This document shows positions 8,709 through 16,693 of a DNA stretch of 50,105 bases, piece after piece; position 1 is the stretch's first letter, and every line of letters starts with the position of its first letter. The notes beneath the pieces are model-generated. The model had not been told where the DNA came from. It saw only the letters and a list, made by a program, of their open reading frames with translations, and ran no database searches. The stretch covers positions 1-50,105 of the forward strand of contig DVID01000030.1 of NCBI GenBank assembly GCA_018711625.1. The letters run 5' to 3'. The translations under genes were made by a program, and so were the position numbers. This DNA is from Candidatus Limicola stercorigallinarum (GTDB taxonomy: Bacteria; Actinomycetota; Coriobacteriia; Coriobacteriales; Coriobacteriaceae).

Positions 8709-8770
8709 GAGCCGGGGAGCACGGGGCCTGGGTATGAAGCTCTGAGCCTGCTTCTAAGCGAGATTGATAT

Positions 8771-8806
8771 GACCGTCGTTGTCTTGTGGCAGCGGCGGTC
8801 TTTTTT
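8771..8806 (+). terminator. argS terminator
   Basis: GACCGTCGTTG pairs with CAGCGGCGGTC (two G-U pairs) and is followed by six T residues. Confidence 0.88.
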
Positions 8807-8810
8807 GACA

Positions 8811-9128
8811 TGGTGCTGCGCTGTTGCTGTTGCTCGCGGTGCTATGCGGTGCGCATTTAGCTGTATGTAACGCCCCCGACACGCGGTTCCAAAGATTGTG
8901 TTACACTGACCTCGCGCAATGGCGCAAGACCCGTAGGTGAATAGCGTGTGAGCGAGTGAGGCTGGGTACGCGGCAGGATGTGTCGTAGCCAGCGATACTG
9001 CAAACAGGGCCATAGGCGCAATCATGGTTTATGGAGCTGCAGGGGATGCCCCACAACGCAGCTGTGGATGGAAGGTCCATCCTCATATAAGTTGGTCGCT
9101 CTGACCACGGAAGAAAGTTGAGCATAGA
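8811..9128 (+). promoter_or_regulatory. Promoter and long leader of rho
   Basis: About 320 bp between the argS terminator and rho. TGTTACACT (8899-8907) is a good extended -10, which would give a leader of roughly 215 nt. The leader holds a minimal open frame, MAQDP, at 8919-8936. It also holds a 7-bp hairpin (GGATGGA/TCCATCC, 9066-9082) and a second small hairpin (TGGTC/GACCA) at about 9093-9107, just before the ribosome site. Long leaders on rho genes are used for autoregulation in other bacteria; whether that holds here is inference. Confidence 0.45.
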
Positions 9129-11480
9129 TTGGCAGAAGAACAGAACAGCGTTCCCGAAACGCCTGCCGAGGAAAAGCCGCGTCGTCGTGGCCGTAAACCC
9201 AAGGCTGTTGCCGCCGCTGAGGCGGGGGCCGTTGAGGTTGCGTCTGCCTCGGATGCATTCGTTTCCGAGGAGAAGCCGCGCCGAGCTCGTCGTACGCGCA
9301 AGGCCGGCGATGTGGCCCCGGCATCCACCCGTAGCAAGAAGGCGCCCAGCTCAGACGCTGCGCTTTCCGACGAGGTTGTTCAGGCGCGAGCGCTTGCGCA
9401 GATCTCTCAGGCGTCGGTTGTGAGGCGTCAACGCAGGGCGGCCGAGCGCGCCGCGGAGGCATTGGCCACATCTGCAAAGCCGCTCCCGTCCGCTTCTGCG
9501 CCTTCGCCTGCGGTGGATGCTGCAGCCCCGGTGCCATCGCACGCCGAGCCTGCAGCCGCTCCTGCTGAGGCGGCAGGCCAGATGACGATTCCCCTGGTTG
9601 ACCCGGCGCTTCGCCCGCACCGCCGTGGCCGTAAGCCCAAGGCGTATGTTGAGGCAGAGCGCGCCGCAGCAGCTGCGCTGGCAGCCCAAGAGGCTTTTGC
9701 CACATCTGCTCACGCTGAGCCTGCCCAGGCGCCAGAGCGCAATGCAGCGCCTGTAGATGTTCATGCTGATGCTGCCCCCGCTGTCGAAGCTTCTGAGGCT
9801 TCTTCTGGTGACGCGGAAGACAAGCGTCCCGGCCGCGCCCGCCGTGCCGCCGAAGGCGAGGGCAAGGCTAAGGGCAAGGGTGGCAAGAAGGCCTCTGAGC
9901 GCAAACACGCGGCCGAGGCCCCGGCCGAGGATGCGGCAGCTTCGAGCGCGTCCGATGCCGATAAGCAGGCTCAAGACCACGATGCTCAGGCAGCCGCGCC
10001 AGCCGATGCTGAGGCTCAAAACGCTGCCGCGCCTGCCCCCTCCGAGCATGGTTCGCGCCGCACGCATGCGTCGCGCCGCGAGCGCCAGGCCCAGGATCGC
10101 GGACAAAATCACGACCGCGGCAATGATCGCGCCAACGATCGCCGCAACCGCCAGAAAGATCGCAAACAGCGCGGCAACAGCCGCTACAATGCGCCTACCG
10201 AGCCCAGCCTCTCGCGCGAGGAGCTTGCGGCCATGAAGGTGGCCGAGCTGCGCGAAAAGGCGCGCGAGCTTGACATTGATCCCACCGGCAAGAAAAAGGC
10301 CGAGCTGGTGGAGGCGGTCTACACCGCCGCCGCGCGTGCTGAGGGATTCCGCGATATCGAGGGTATTCTCGACATCTCAAACGACGGGTTTGGCTACATT
10401 CGTGCTCACGGCTACATGCCCAGCCGCGACGACGCTTTTGTGCCGGCCAACCTCATCCGTGCCGCGCGCCTGCGTCCCGGCGACTACATTGTGGGCACGC
10501 TGCGTCCGTCGCGCCAGGGCGATAAATACCCCGGTCTTGCTAAGATTCAAAGCATCAATGGGCGCGACCCCGAAGAGATGCGTACACGTCCCAAATTCTC
10601 CGACCTTACACCCATCTATCCCAACGAACGCCTCAAGATGGAGCACGGTAAAGACTCCATCACGGGCCGCGCCATCGATATTGTGGCGCCAGTGGGCAAG
10701 GGTCAGCGCGGCTTGATTGTGTCACCGCCCAAGGCGGGCAAGACCACCGTGCTTAAGCATATCTGCCAGTCCATCGCCATCAATAACCCCGAGGTGCACC
10801 TCATCTGCCTTTTGGTAGACGAGCGCCCCGAAGAGGTTACCGATATGCAGCGCTCCATCAAGGGCGAGGTGGTTGCTTCCACCTTCGACATGCCGGCTGA
10901 CAACCACACGCGTGTGTCCGAGCTGGTTATCGAGCGTGCCAAGCGCCTGGTGGAGCTCGGTGAGGACGTTGTGGTGGTGCTCGACTCCATTACACGTTTG
11001 GCACGTGCCTACAACCTCGCGGCTCCCGCTTCGGGCCGTATCCTCTCGGGCGGTGTTGACTCTGCGGCGCTCTATCCGCCCAAGCGTTTCTTGGGTGCCG
11101 CCCGCAACATCGAGAACGGTGGCTCGCTTACCATTTTGGCGTCGGCCCTCATCGAAACGGGCTCCAAGATGGACGAGGTCATCTTCGAGGAATTCAAGGG
11201 TACGGGCAACATGGAGCTCAAGCTCGACCGCGACCTTGCCGATCGCCGTATCTTCCCGGCTATCGACCCGGTGGCTTCGGGTACCCGCAACGAGGATTTG
11301 CTCATCGACGAGCAGATGCGTCCGTTTACCTGGGGTATTCGTCGTATTCTGGCAAACATGAATAACACCGAGCGCTGTGCCTCGTCGTTCATCAAGGGTC
11401 TCAAGGGCACCAATTCTAACGAGGAGTTCCTGATTCGTTCGGCCAAACGCGCGGCGGAGCACGGGGACCTTCTGAAGTAG
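9129..11480 (+). CDS. rho: Transcription termination factor Rho with long N-terminal extension
   Basis: The hexameric RNA helicase of factor-dependent termination, here 783 residues against about 420 in E. coli. Residues 1 to about 355 are an Ala/Glu/Arg-rich, probably disordered extension containing two AT-hook-like RRGRKPKA segments (near 19 and 160) and an Arg/Asn/Asp-rich stretch (about 316-355). The canonical protein follows: Rho N-domain (SREELAAMKVAELREKARE), RNA-binding OB fold (about 405-480), Walker A PPKAGKTT near 531, Walker B VVVVLDSITRLAR near 615, and the Q-loop/R-loop region. The start is TTG: an in-frame TGA lies at 9102 and no ATG or GTG fits, with GGAAGAAAG 11 nt upstream. 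Similar insertions are known in actinobacterial Rho. Confidence 0.95.
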   Translation: MAEEQNSVPETPAEEKPRRRGRKPKAVAAAEAGAVEVASASDAFVSEEKPRRARRTRKAGDVAPASTRSKKAPSSDAALSDEVVQARALAQISQASVVRRQRRAAERAAEALATSAKPLPSASAPSPAVDAAAPVPSHAEPAAAPAEAAGQMTIPLVDPALRPHRRGRKPKAYVEAERAAAAALAAQEAFATSAHAEPAQAPERNAAPVDVHADAAPAVEASEASSGDAEDKRPGRARRAAEGEGKAKGKGGKKASERKHAAEAPAEDAAASSASDADKQAQDHDAQAAAPADAEAQNAAAPAPSEHGSRRTHASRRERQAQDRGQNHDRGNDRANDRRNRQKDRKQRGNSRYNAPTEPSLSREELAAMKVAELREKARELDIDPTGKKKAELVEAVYTAAARAEGFRDIEGILDISNDGFGYIRAHGYMPSRDDAFVPANLIRAARLRPGDYIVGTLRPSRQGDKYPGLAKIQSINGRDPEEMRTRPKFSDLTPIYPNERLKMEHGKDSITGRAIDIVAPVGKGQRGLIVSPPKAGKTTVLKHICQSIAINNPEVHLICLLVDERPEEVTDMQRSIKGEVVASTFDMPADNHTRVSELVIERAKRLVELGEDVVVVLDSITRLARAYNLAAPASGRILSGGVDSAALYPPKRFLGAARNIENGGSLTILASALIETGSKMDEVIFEEFKGTGNMELKLDRDLADRRIFPAIDPVASGTRNEDLLIDEQMRPFTWGIRRILANMNNTERCASSFIKGLKGTNSNEEFLIRSAKRAAEHGDLLK

Positions 11481-11530
11481 CTCCGTGTGCTATGGGTGCG
11501 CGCTCATTCACGCGCACTCAACTCATAGAC

Positions 11531-11594
11531 ACCGTGCGTAAAGGCACGGTAAGGTTTTATAGGCGCCTGCAGTTTTTTTCTGCAGGCGCTTTGT
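11531..11594 (+). terminator. rho terminator region
   Basis: Two stem-loops follow rho: ACCGTGC/GCACGGT (11531-11550), then a perfect 10-bp stem GCGCCTGCAG/CTGCAGGCGC (11563-11589) with an all-T loop and TTTGTT after it. The second is the likely intrinsic terminator. Confidence 0.8.
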
Positions 11595-11678
11595 TCTGAG
11601 GTATGGTGGGGAACGCCTGAGTCTGAACCAAACACGTGAAGCGGCGGCGACACGCCGCCTACCCGAGAGGAGGGCGTC

Positions 11679-12650
11679 ATGATTGAATACCTCAAGACGA
11701 TGGAGGACGGCCGAACCGAACGTATCGAAGGCCTTGAGGCGGGGTGCTGGGTCCGAGTGGTAGACCCTACATCTGAGGAGCGCGCCCTGCTCGAGAACGA
11801 GGTGGGCGTGCTGCCGGAGTTTGTCCGCTCCGCTTTGGACGACGAGGAGACCTCGCGCATCGACTATGACGACGATGTGAATCAGACCTTCGTCATCGTG
11901 GACTATCCCACGGCCAAGTTCACGCCGAGCACGCGCGATACGCTGCCCATTCAGTACGACACCATGCCGCTTTCGGTGGTGTTCATGCCGCGCGAGAACC
12001 GTCTCGTCACCATCAGCCTGCATGAGAACCCGGTGTGCGAGGACCTGGCGAACGGGCGTGTCCGCGGAGTGGACACGCGCTTCCGCACCCGCTTCTTGCT
12101 GCTGGTGCTCTTGCGCATCAGCCAGCTCTACCTGGTGTATCTGCGCCGGATCGATCGCCTCTCGTCCAACACCGAGGCCAGGCTCCACGCGTCGGTGCGC
12201 AACGAGGAGCTCATCCAGATGCTCAATCTGGAGAAGTCGCTCGTATACTTCTCGACCTCGCTTAAATCGGACGAGGCCACGCTCAATAAGATTATGCAGG
12301 GGCGCATCATCCCCCTGTACGACGAAGACCACGAGCTGCTGGAAGACGTGCTGGTAGAGATTCACCAGGCTATTGAGATGTGTAACATCTACTCCAACAC
12401 GCTTTCGGGCACCATGGACGCGTTCGCGAGCGTTATCTCGAACAACCTGAACATCGTCATGAAGGTGCTCTCGGTAATCACCATTGTGATGGCGATTCCC
12501 AATATCATCTTTGGCTTCTATGGCATGAACGTGGTTATGCCTTTCGACGGTGTGCCGGTGCTTGATAGCTGGGTGTTCCCGCTTGTCATTGCGGCCGTGT
12601 GCTGCCTGGTGGCGGCGCTTGTGTTCAAGCGTAAGGGCATGTGGCGCTAA
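11679..12650 (+). CDS. CorA-family divalent cation (Mg2+) transporter
   Basis: A 323-residue member of the CorA/MIT family, which forms pentameric Mg2+ (or Co2+/Ni2+) channels in the cytoplasmic membrane. It has the soluble N-terminal domain (1-250), the long stalk helix ending in SNNLNIVMKVLSVITIVMAI, and two C-terminal membrane helices. Between them is the selectivity signature YGMNV (the GMN motif, near residue 288). The C-terminus ends in basic residues (KRKGMWR), as is usual. A GAGAGGAGGG ribosome site precedes the ATG. It is a single gene, ending directly at a 27-bp perfect inverted repeat. Confidence 0.93.
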   Translation: MIEYLKTMEDGRTERIEGLEAGCWVRVVDPTSEERALLENEVGVLPEFVRSALDDEETSRIDYDDDVNQTFVIVDYPTAKFTPSTRDTLPIQYDTMPLSVVFMPRENRLVTISLHENPVCEDLANGRVRGVDTRFRTRFLLLVLLRISQLYLVYLRRIDRLSSNTEARLHASVRNEELIQMLNLEKSLVYFSTSLKSDEATLNKIMQGRIIPLYDEDHELLEDVLVEIHQAIEMCNIYSNTLSGTMDAFASVISNNLNIVMKVLSVITIVMAIPNIIFGFYGMNVVMPFDGVPVLDSWVFPLVIAAVCCLVAALVFKRKGMWR

Positions 12651-12658
12651 GTGGCCAG

Positions 12659-12720
12659 ATGGGGGCGTGTTCGTTTCGCCCCATTCACCTGCCAATGGGG
12701 CGAAACGAACACGCCCCCAT
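12659..12720. repeat. REP-like palindromic repeat, full copy
   Basis: ATGGGGGCGTGTTCGTTT continues to a 27-base arm (12659-12685) that is repeated exactly as its reverse complement at 12694-12720 around an 8-nt loop. It begins 9 bases after the corA stop and may act as its terminator and as that of the convergent dehydrogenase. Related copies are at 42253 and 44508. Confidence 0.8.
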
Positions 12721-12813
12721 TCACCCCATACGACACAAGGGAAGGGGCGCTCGCGGGCACCCCTTTGCCTGCATGTGCGCTTGCGCGTTCCTACTTGCGC
12801 CCGCGTGCTCAGC

Positions 12814-13584
12814 TTATAGCAGTGCGCGCTCCACAGCGAGGGCGAGCTTATAAGGGAGTACCTTGGAGGCCGCGTAGAAGAGCTTCATGTCGGCTGAGGG
12901 AATGCAAAGCGCGCGACCTGCCCGCGCCGCAAAGATAGCCTTGCGCGCCACGTCTTCCACGCGTTCGTAGCCCACAAGCGCGGCAAATTGCTCGGCAATG
13001 CCGGCATCACCCGGAGCCTGCAAAAACTCGGTCTTCATAAACTTGGGGCACACGGCGGTGGAGCGGATGTTAACATCCTCAAGCTCGGCATCGAGTGCGA
13101 ACGAGAAATCGAGCACAAAGCGCTTGGCGGCGGCGTACACCGCAAGGTTGGGCTGCGGCATAAATGCGGCCACGCTTGAGACGTTGATGATGCGCGAGCC
13201 GCTTGTCATATAGGGGAGAGCGCGGTAGGTGAGCTCAACGGGTGCGCGCATAAGAAGCTCCACCATACGGGCGGCATCGGTGTGCTTCTGGTGTATGACC
13301 GAGCCAAACACGCCAAAGCCTGCGTTGTTGACGAGCAGGGCCACACGCGCATGCTCCTCGGCAAGGGCGGATTCGAGAATGTCGAACGACACAAGGTCAC
13401 ACAAGTCGAGGCAAAACGGCCGCACGGGGGTAGTGCAGGTGCGCACGAGGGCCTCAAGACGCTCAGAGCGCCGTGCGATGGCCCAAATCTCATCAACATG
13501 TCCCATAAGCCCGCCATCAATGCAGCGAACAAACTCTCGGCCGAGTCCCGACGAAGCACCGGTAACAATCGCGATGGTAGACAT
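12814..13584 (-). CDS. Short-chain dehydrogenase/reductase
   Basis: A 256-residue NAD(P)-dependent classical SDR. It has the nucleotide-binding TGASSGLG at residues 8-15, NNAG near 94, the catalytic serine in INVSSVA, and the YAAAK active-site pair near 155-159. The C-terminal half ends in a hydrophobic and basic stretch (KLFYAASKVLPYKLALAVERALL), seen in SDRs that associate with membranes or act on lipid-like substrates. The frame is open 133 codons further upstream, but ATG at 13584 follows GGAG and starts the Rossmann fold at the usual distance. The substrate is unknown. Confidence 0.9.
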   Translation of the reverse strand: MSTIAIVTGASSGLGREFVRCIDGGLMGHVDEIWAIARRSERLEALVRTCTTPVRPFCLDLCDLVSFDILESALAEEHARVALLVNNAGFGVFGSVIHQKHTDAARMVELLMRAPVELTYRALPYMTSGSRIINVSSVAAFMPQPNLAVYAAAKRFVLDFSFALDAELEDVNIRSTAVCPKFMKTEFLQAPGDAGIAEQFAALVGYERVEDVARKAIFAARAGRALCIPSADMKLFYAASKVLPYKLALAVERALL

Positions 13585-13888
13585 ATGCGCTCCATTCTGC
13601 ATGAGGTGGCTTGTTTGGCGTGCGTGCCTTTGGTGTTGTTGTTCCCCGAAGGAGGCAAAATCAAGCATTCGTTGTCTCCCAGGCACAATTTGACAAATTG
13701 ATAGAGCATTTGCATTGTTCTCGCATATAATGGCGCTAAACGATCGCGACGGAAAATGCAGATGAAACGTACCACTATCCGTTGCCGGGCACATGCCCCC
13801 AAGGCGCATATCATCCTTTTTCGAGCGAGTCGTAACGACGTTCATAGGTTGTCCGGCGGTGCCGGCGATGGGGATGAGGGTGACGCAG
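13585..13888. promoter_or_regulatory. Divergent control region with 15-bp palindrome
   Basis: The perfect palindrome CAATTTG-A-CAAATTG at 13686-13700 sits between the leftward dehydrogenase and the rightward membrane-protein gene. A consensus TATAAT is at 13726-13731 on the plus strand, without a well-spaced -35. The position and symmetry suit a repressor site. No other feature is visible in the stretch. Confidence 0.5.
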
Positions 13889-15064
13889 ATGGCAGAATCA
13901 CGTTCAAGCTCTCGGGCCGTTACGGCAGGCATTTCCTGCGCGGTCGGTGTTGCGCTGCCCGCCTGTGTGTTTGCGGCAACCATTCCATTTGAAGGCGCTC
14001 ACGAACTTGTTGAGCCCTTCGTCGTTCCCGTTGCAGTGGGTGCCGTTGCTGGTGTTGGTGTGTTTTCTGCCACGGCTGCGGTACTTGATGCTCGCGCTCG
14101 CCGCGCTGCAGAGGTAGGGCAGGAGGCGGAGCATCCCGCGGGCGAGCGGTTTGCCTCGGCGCGTCGCGGTGCCATCCCCAAGGATGTTCCGGTGATCAAG
14201 CGCGCCACCGACGCTTTGGACGAAGAGGAAGCTTGGGCAGAGATTGACGCTCTGTTCCAGGACGGCTCGCCCATCAGCTGCGATCCCGCGCGCTCCAAGG
14301 ATATCTATCAGATTGCCCTCGACGAGCTGCGTCGCGAGGCGACCTCGTCGTTTACCCGGGCGGCGGCTGCTTCTGATGCAAGCGCTGCGGCAACGCAGGG
14401 GGCTGCCGCGGCGGCCTCTGATGTTACGGGTTCTGCTGGCGCCCCTGCTGCGGCATCCGGCGGCGCTTCCTCGGCCGCATCAACGCTGTCTGGCATGGCC
14501 GACTCTACGGCAGTCTTTATGGCGGCCGCGCAAGGCCCGGCAGCGGTGACGGTCGATTTGGACGAGCCCGACTCTCTCGTGGACGATGTTGAGACTGACC
14601 GCCTGGAGGCATTGGCCTCCCTCGACAGCATCGACGGCACGCCTGTCAAGGCGCCGGAGCCCATTACGGCCGGTGCTGCGTCTGGCGTAAAGCCGCTTTC
14701 CGTGGGTTCTGCGGCCTCTACAAGTTCTGCGACAGCTACGGGCCCGTCGGTGCGCCTTGAGGCGAGCGACTCGGGTTCGTTCTCCATTCCCATGGTGGAC
14801 TACTCTGGGCATGAGGATATGTGGGCTCAGGCCATCGCCATCATGAACGAAGTGGTTGAGCCTCTTGAGGTTGAAGCACCGTACGTACCCAAGCATGCTC
14901 GCCGTGCGGGCGATATGCCGATGGCTGCCAGCGCCGACGAGGCGCGCGCTCAGGCCACTCCCGAGCGCGATACGCCCAAGGCCGACCGTCGCGCGGGCCG
15001 CGAGTATCTGAGTGTTATCCCGGGTGGCACGGCTTCCTTTGCGTTGCAGCAGGCCGAGGCCTAA
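13889..15064 (+). CDS. Ala-rich membrane-associated protein of unknown function
   Basis: I do not recognise this 391-residue protein. Residues 8-60 contain two hydrophobic segments (AVTAGISCAVGVALPACVFAA and PFVVPVAVGAVAGVGVFSATAAV) that could be membrane helices. The rest is a low-complexity cytoplasmic or exported tail rich in Ala, Ser and acidic residues, with a short ordered-looking block (DALDEEEAWAEIDALFQDG...DIYQIALDELRREA, about 110-155). Its last stretch (YLSVIPGGTASFALQQAEA) may be conserved. The start is uncertain: ATG at 13889 has AGGGTGA upstream, but the frame is open to 13793. Its stop overlaps the VanZ-like start by one base (TAATG), so the two are translationally coupled. Confidence 0.7.
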   Translation: MAESRSSSRAVTAGISCAVGVALPACVFAATIPFEGAHELVEPFVVPVAVGAVAGVGVFSATAAVLDARARRAAEVGQEAEHPAGERFASARRGAIPKDVPVIKRATDALDEEEAWAEIDALFQDGSPISCDPARSKDIYQIALDELRREATSSFTRAAAASDASAAATQGAAAAASDVTGSAGAPAAASGGASSAASTLSGMADSTAVFMAAAQGPAAVTVDLDEPDSLVDDVETDRLEALASLDSIDGTPVKAPEPITAGAASGVKPLSVGSAASTSSATATGPSVRLEASDSGSFSIPMVDYSGHEDMWAQAIAIMNEVVEPLEVEAPYVPKHARRAGDMPMAASADEARAQATPERDTPKADRRAGREYLSVIPGGTASFALQQAEA

Positions 15065-15516
15065 TGCGCCGCGTCTCATGGCTCTGGTTGGTGGTGTCAG
15101 GGTGTATTGTGCTTGGTATTTGGGGCGCTTCGATGGTGCCCGGTGTTCAAAGTGATGCGTTGAGCCATACGGCGCTTTACGGCGTTCAGGGATTCCTCGC
15201 CTCGCTTGGCTTGCCCGTGCAATGGCTGAGCAACTTCATCATTCGCAAGATGGCGCATGCGCTTGAGTATGCGGCGCTTGGCTTTACGATGGCGCGCGGC
15301 CTAGACCCTGAGGCGTCTGGTGTACGTGAGCGCCTGGTGCCGCTTGTGGCGCTGCTTGTGCTGGTGCCTTCTGTTGACGAGACTATTCAGTTGTTTGTGC
15401 CCGGCAGGTCGGGCATGGTGACCGATGTCTTACTCGACTGTTGCGGAGCGGCGGTAGGCGTGGCGCTGTCATATACATGGGGCAGAGTGGTTTGGAAGAA
15501 GCGCGGTGAGAAGTAG
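15064..15516 (+). CDS. VanZ-like membrane protein
   Basis: A 150-residue integral membrane protein with about four hydrophobic segments and the VanZ-family signatures RKMAHALEYAALGF (near 60-75) and DETIQLFVPGRSGMVTDVLLDCCGA (near 105-130). VanZ of enterococci gives low-level teicoplanin resistance by an unknown mechanism. Most VanZ-like proteins are not resistance determinants, and no vanHAX genes are nearby. It overlaps the preceding gene by one base, so it depends on the upstream ribosomes. Confidence 0.85.
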   Translation: MRRVSWLWLVVSGCIVLGIWGASMVPGVQSDALSHTALYGVQGFLASLGLPVQWLSNFIIRKMAHALEYAALGFTMARGLDPEASGVRERLVPLVALLVLVPSVDETIQLFVPGRSGMVTDVLLDCCGAAVGVALSYTWGRVVWKKRGEK

Positions 15517-15581
15517 GTGGCTTGGAGTGTCGAAGTCCGAAGCGGCGTTTTGGCTCCGCGAAAATTTGTCAAAAAAGATGC

Positions 15582-15610
15582 TTGCATCTTCCGGAGTCTA
15601 CTGCAATAAT
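15582..15610 (+). promoter_or_regulatory. Promoter of the tRNA-His/tRNA-Lys unit
   Basis: TTGCAT and AATAAT are separated by exactly 17 bp and end 28 bp before tRNA-His. Confidence 0.6.
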
Positions 15611-15638
15611 AATCAAGCGCTGAAGGCGTGGAAACACG

Positions 15639-15715
15639 GTGGGTGTAGCTCAGTTGGCTAGAGCGTCGGGTTGTGGTCCCGAAGGTCCAGGGTTCGAGTC
15701 CCTGTACCCACCCCA
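15639..15715 (+). tRNA. tRNA-His(GTG)
   Basis: Full cloverleaf: acceptor GTGGGTG/TACCCAC, D-arm GCTC/GAGC, anticodon loop TTGTGGT, T-arm CAGGG TTCGAGT CCCTG, encoded CCA. The discriminator is C73 and a G precedes position 1 (15638), as histidine tRNAs require for their extra G-1:C73 pair. Confidence 0.97.
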
Positions 15716-15733
15716 TCAGTTTCCAACATATTC

Positions 15734-15809
15734 GGACCGGTAGCTCAGCTGGTAGAGCAGGGGACTCTTAATCCCAAGGTCCAGGGTTCGAACCCCTGCC
15801 GGTCCACCA
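15734..15809 (+). tRNA. tRNA-Lys(CTT)
   Basis: Cloverleaf with acceptor GGACCGG/CCGGTCC, anticodon loop CTCTTAA (anticodon CTT), T-arm CAGGG TTCGAAC CCCTG and encoded CCA. It lies 18 nt after tRNA-His and is probably co-transcribed with it. Confidence 0.97.
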
Positions 15810-15820
15810 CGAATGTTCTA

Positions 15821-15849
15821 AGGTCAGAGTTTTCACTCTGACCTTTTTG
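15821..15849 (+). terminator. Terminator of the tRNA unit
   Basis: Perfect stem AGGTCAGAGT/ACTCTGACCT with a 4-nt loop and a TTTTT run. Confidence 0.9.
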
Positions 15850-15943
15850 TTACCAGTTGCTAGGCGGCTTCTCCATAAAGTTGGGAACCTGTGGGCCAAT
15901 TCGCTATGATGGTCATAGTGTGTTGTCGACAGGGAGGTCTCCT

Positions 15944-16693
15944 ATGGCAGCAACAGAGAACACCGCCGTTCAAGAACCCCCGGTGGTGGTGAATCCCGGC
16001 AAGGACGAGATTCGTACGGTTGCAGGCGTTCCGTACCGGCGCATGGGCGTGCACACGCACGTTCTCGATCGCACTGACGACATTTGTGATGTGGCACGGC
16101 GCTATGTTGCGCCGCATTGTCAGCCGGGTGACATGATTGTACTTTCAGAAAAAGCACTCGGCTGTACGCAGGGCCGCGCTATCAAGCTCACCGACATCCA
16201 CCCGCGTCCTCTGGCGCGGCTGCTGAGCCGGTTTGTTACCAAAACGCCAGCAGGCATTGGGCTGGGTATGCCTGAAACCATGGAGATGGCGTTCCAAGAG
16301 GTCGGAACGCCCCGCATTCTGCTCGCTACCGTGGTGAGTGCGGTGGGCAAGCTCTTTGGCCGCCGTGGCTGGTTCTACATTGTTGCGGGCCCCAAGGCGT
16401 CATCCATTGATGGTCCGTGCTCCTACACCTTGCCGCCGTACAACCAGTACGTGTCGCTTGCGCCTGCTGACCCCGCAACCGCCGCGCGCGAGATTGCCCA
16501 GGCCATTGGCAATAACGTGGGCGTCGCCGTTATCGACTTGAACGACTTGGGAGGATCGGTGTTGGGTTCATACGGCCTTTCCGTTTCTCCCGAGACCCTC
16601 GTTGAGATTTTGCGCGATAACCCGCTTGGCCAGGCGTCTCAGCGCACACCCTTTGGCATCATACGCGCTTGTGCGGGGTCTTCTGAGGGGTAG
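15944..16693 (+). CDS. CofE-like protein (coenzyme F420-0:L-glutamate ligase family)
   Basis: A 249-residue protein resembling the CofE/FbiB ligase domain, which in archaea and mycobacteria adds L-glutamate to F420-0 with GTP. Visible family features are VLSEKALGCTQGRAIKL (the usual VxSEKVVSxxxGR segment), the glycine-rich IGLGMPETMEMA, GPKASSIDGPCSYTLPPYNQYVSLAP and VAVIDLNDLGG. Such proteins also occur in anaerobes that are not known to make F420, where their substrate is undefined. No cofC, cofD or cofGH is in the window. ATG at 15944 follows GGGAGG. The 3' end overlaps the convergent flavoprotein gene by 55 bp. Confidence 0.75.
   Translation: MAATENTAVQEPPVVVNPGKDEIRTVAGVPYRRMGVHTHVLDRTDDICDVARRYVAPHCQPGDMIVLSEKALGCTQGRAIKLTDIHPRPLARLLSRFVTKTPAGIGLGMPETMEMAFQEVGTPRILLATVVSAVGKLFGRRGWFYIVAGPKASSIDGPCSYTLPPYNQYVSLAPADPATAAREIAQAIGNNVGVAVIDLNDLGGSVLGSYGLSVSPETLVEILRDNPLGQASQRTPFGIIRACAGSSEG

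Noticed and set aside
12641-12938. Short frames around the corA 3' end reading N-x-H-A-P-I-type peptides
   Set aside because: They translate the REP-like repeat, which produces similar peptides wherever it occurs.
15064-15516. VanZ-like gene as a glycopeptide-resistance determinant
   Set aside because: No vanHAX or vanRS genes nearby, and VanZ-like proteins are widespread without a resistance role.
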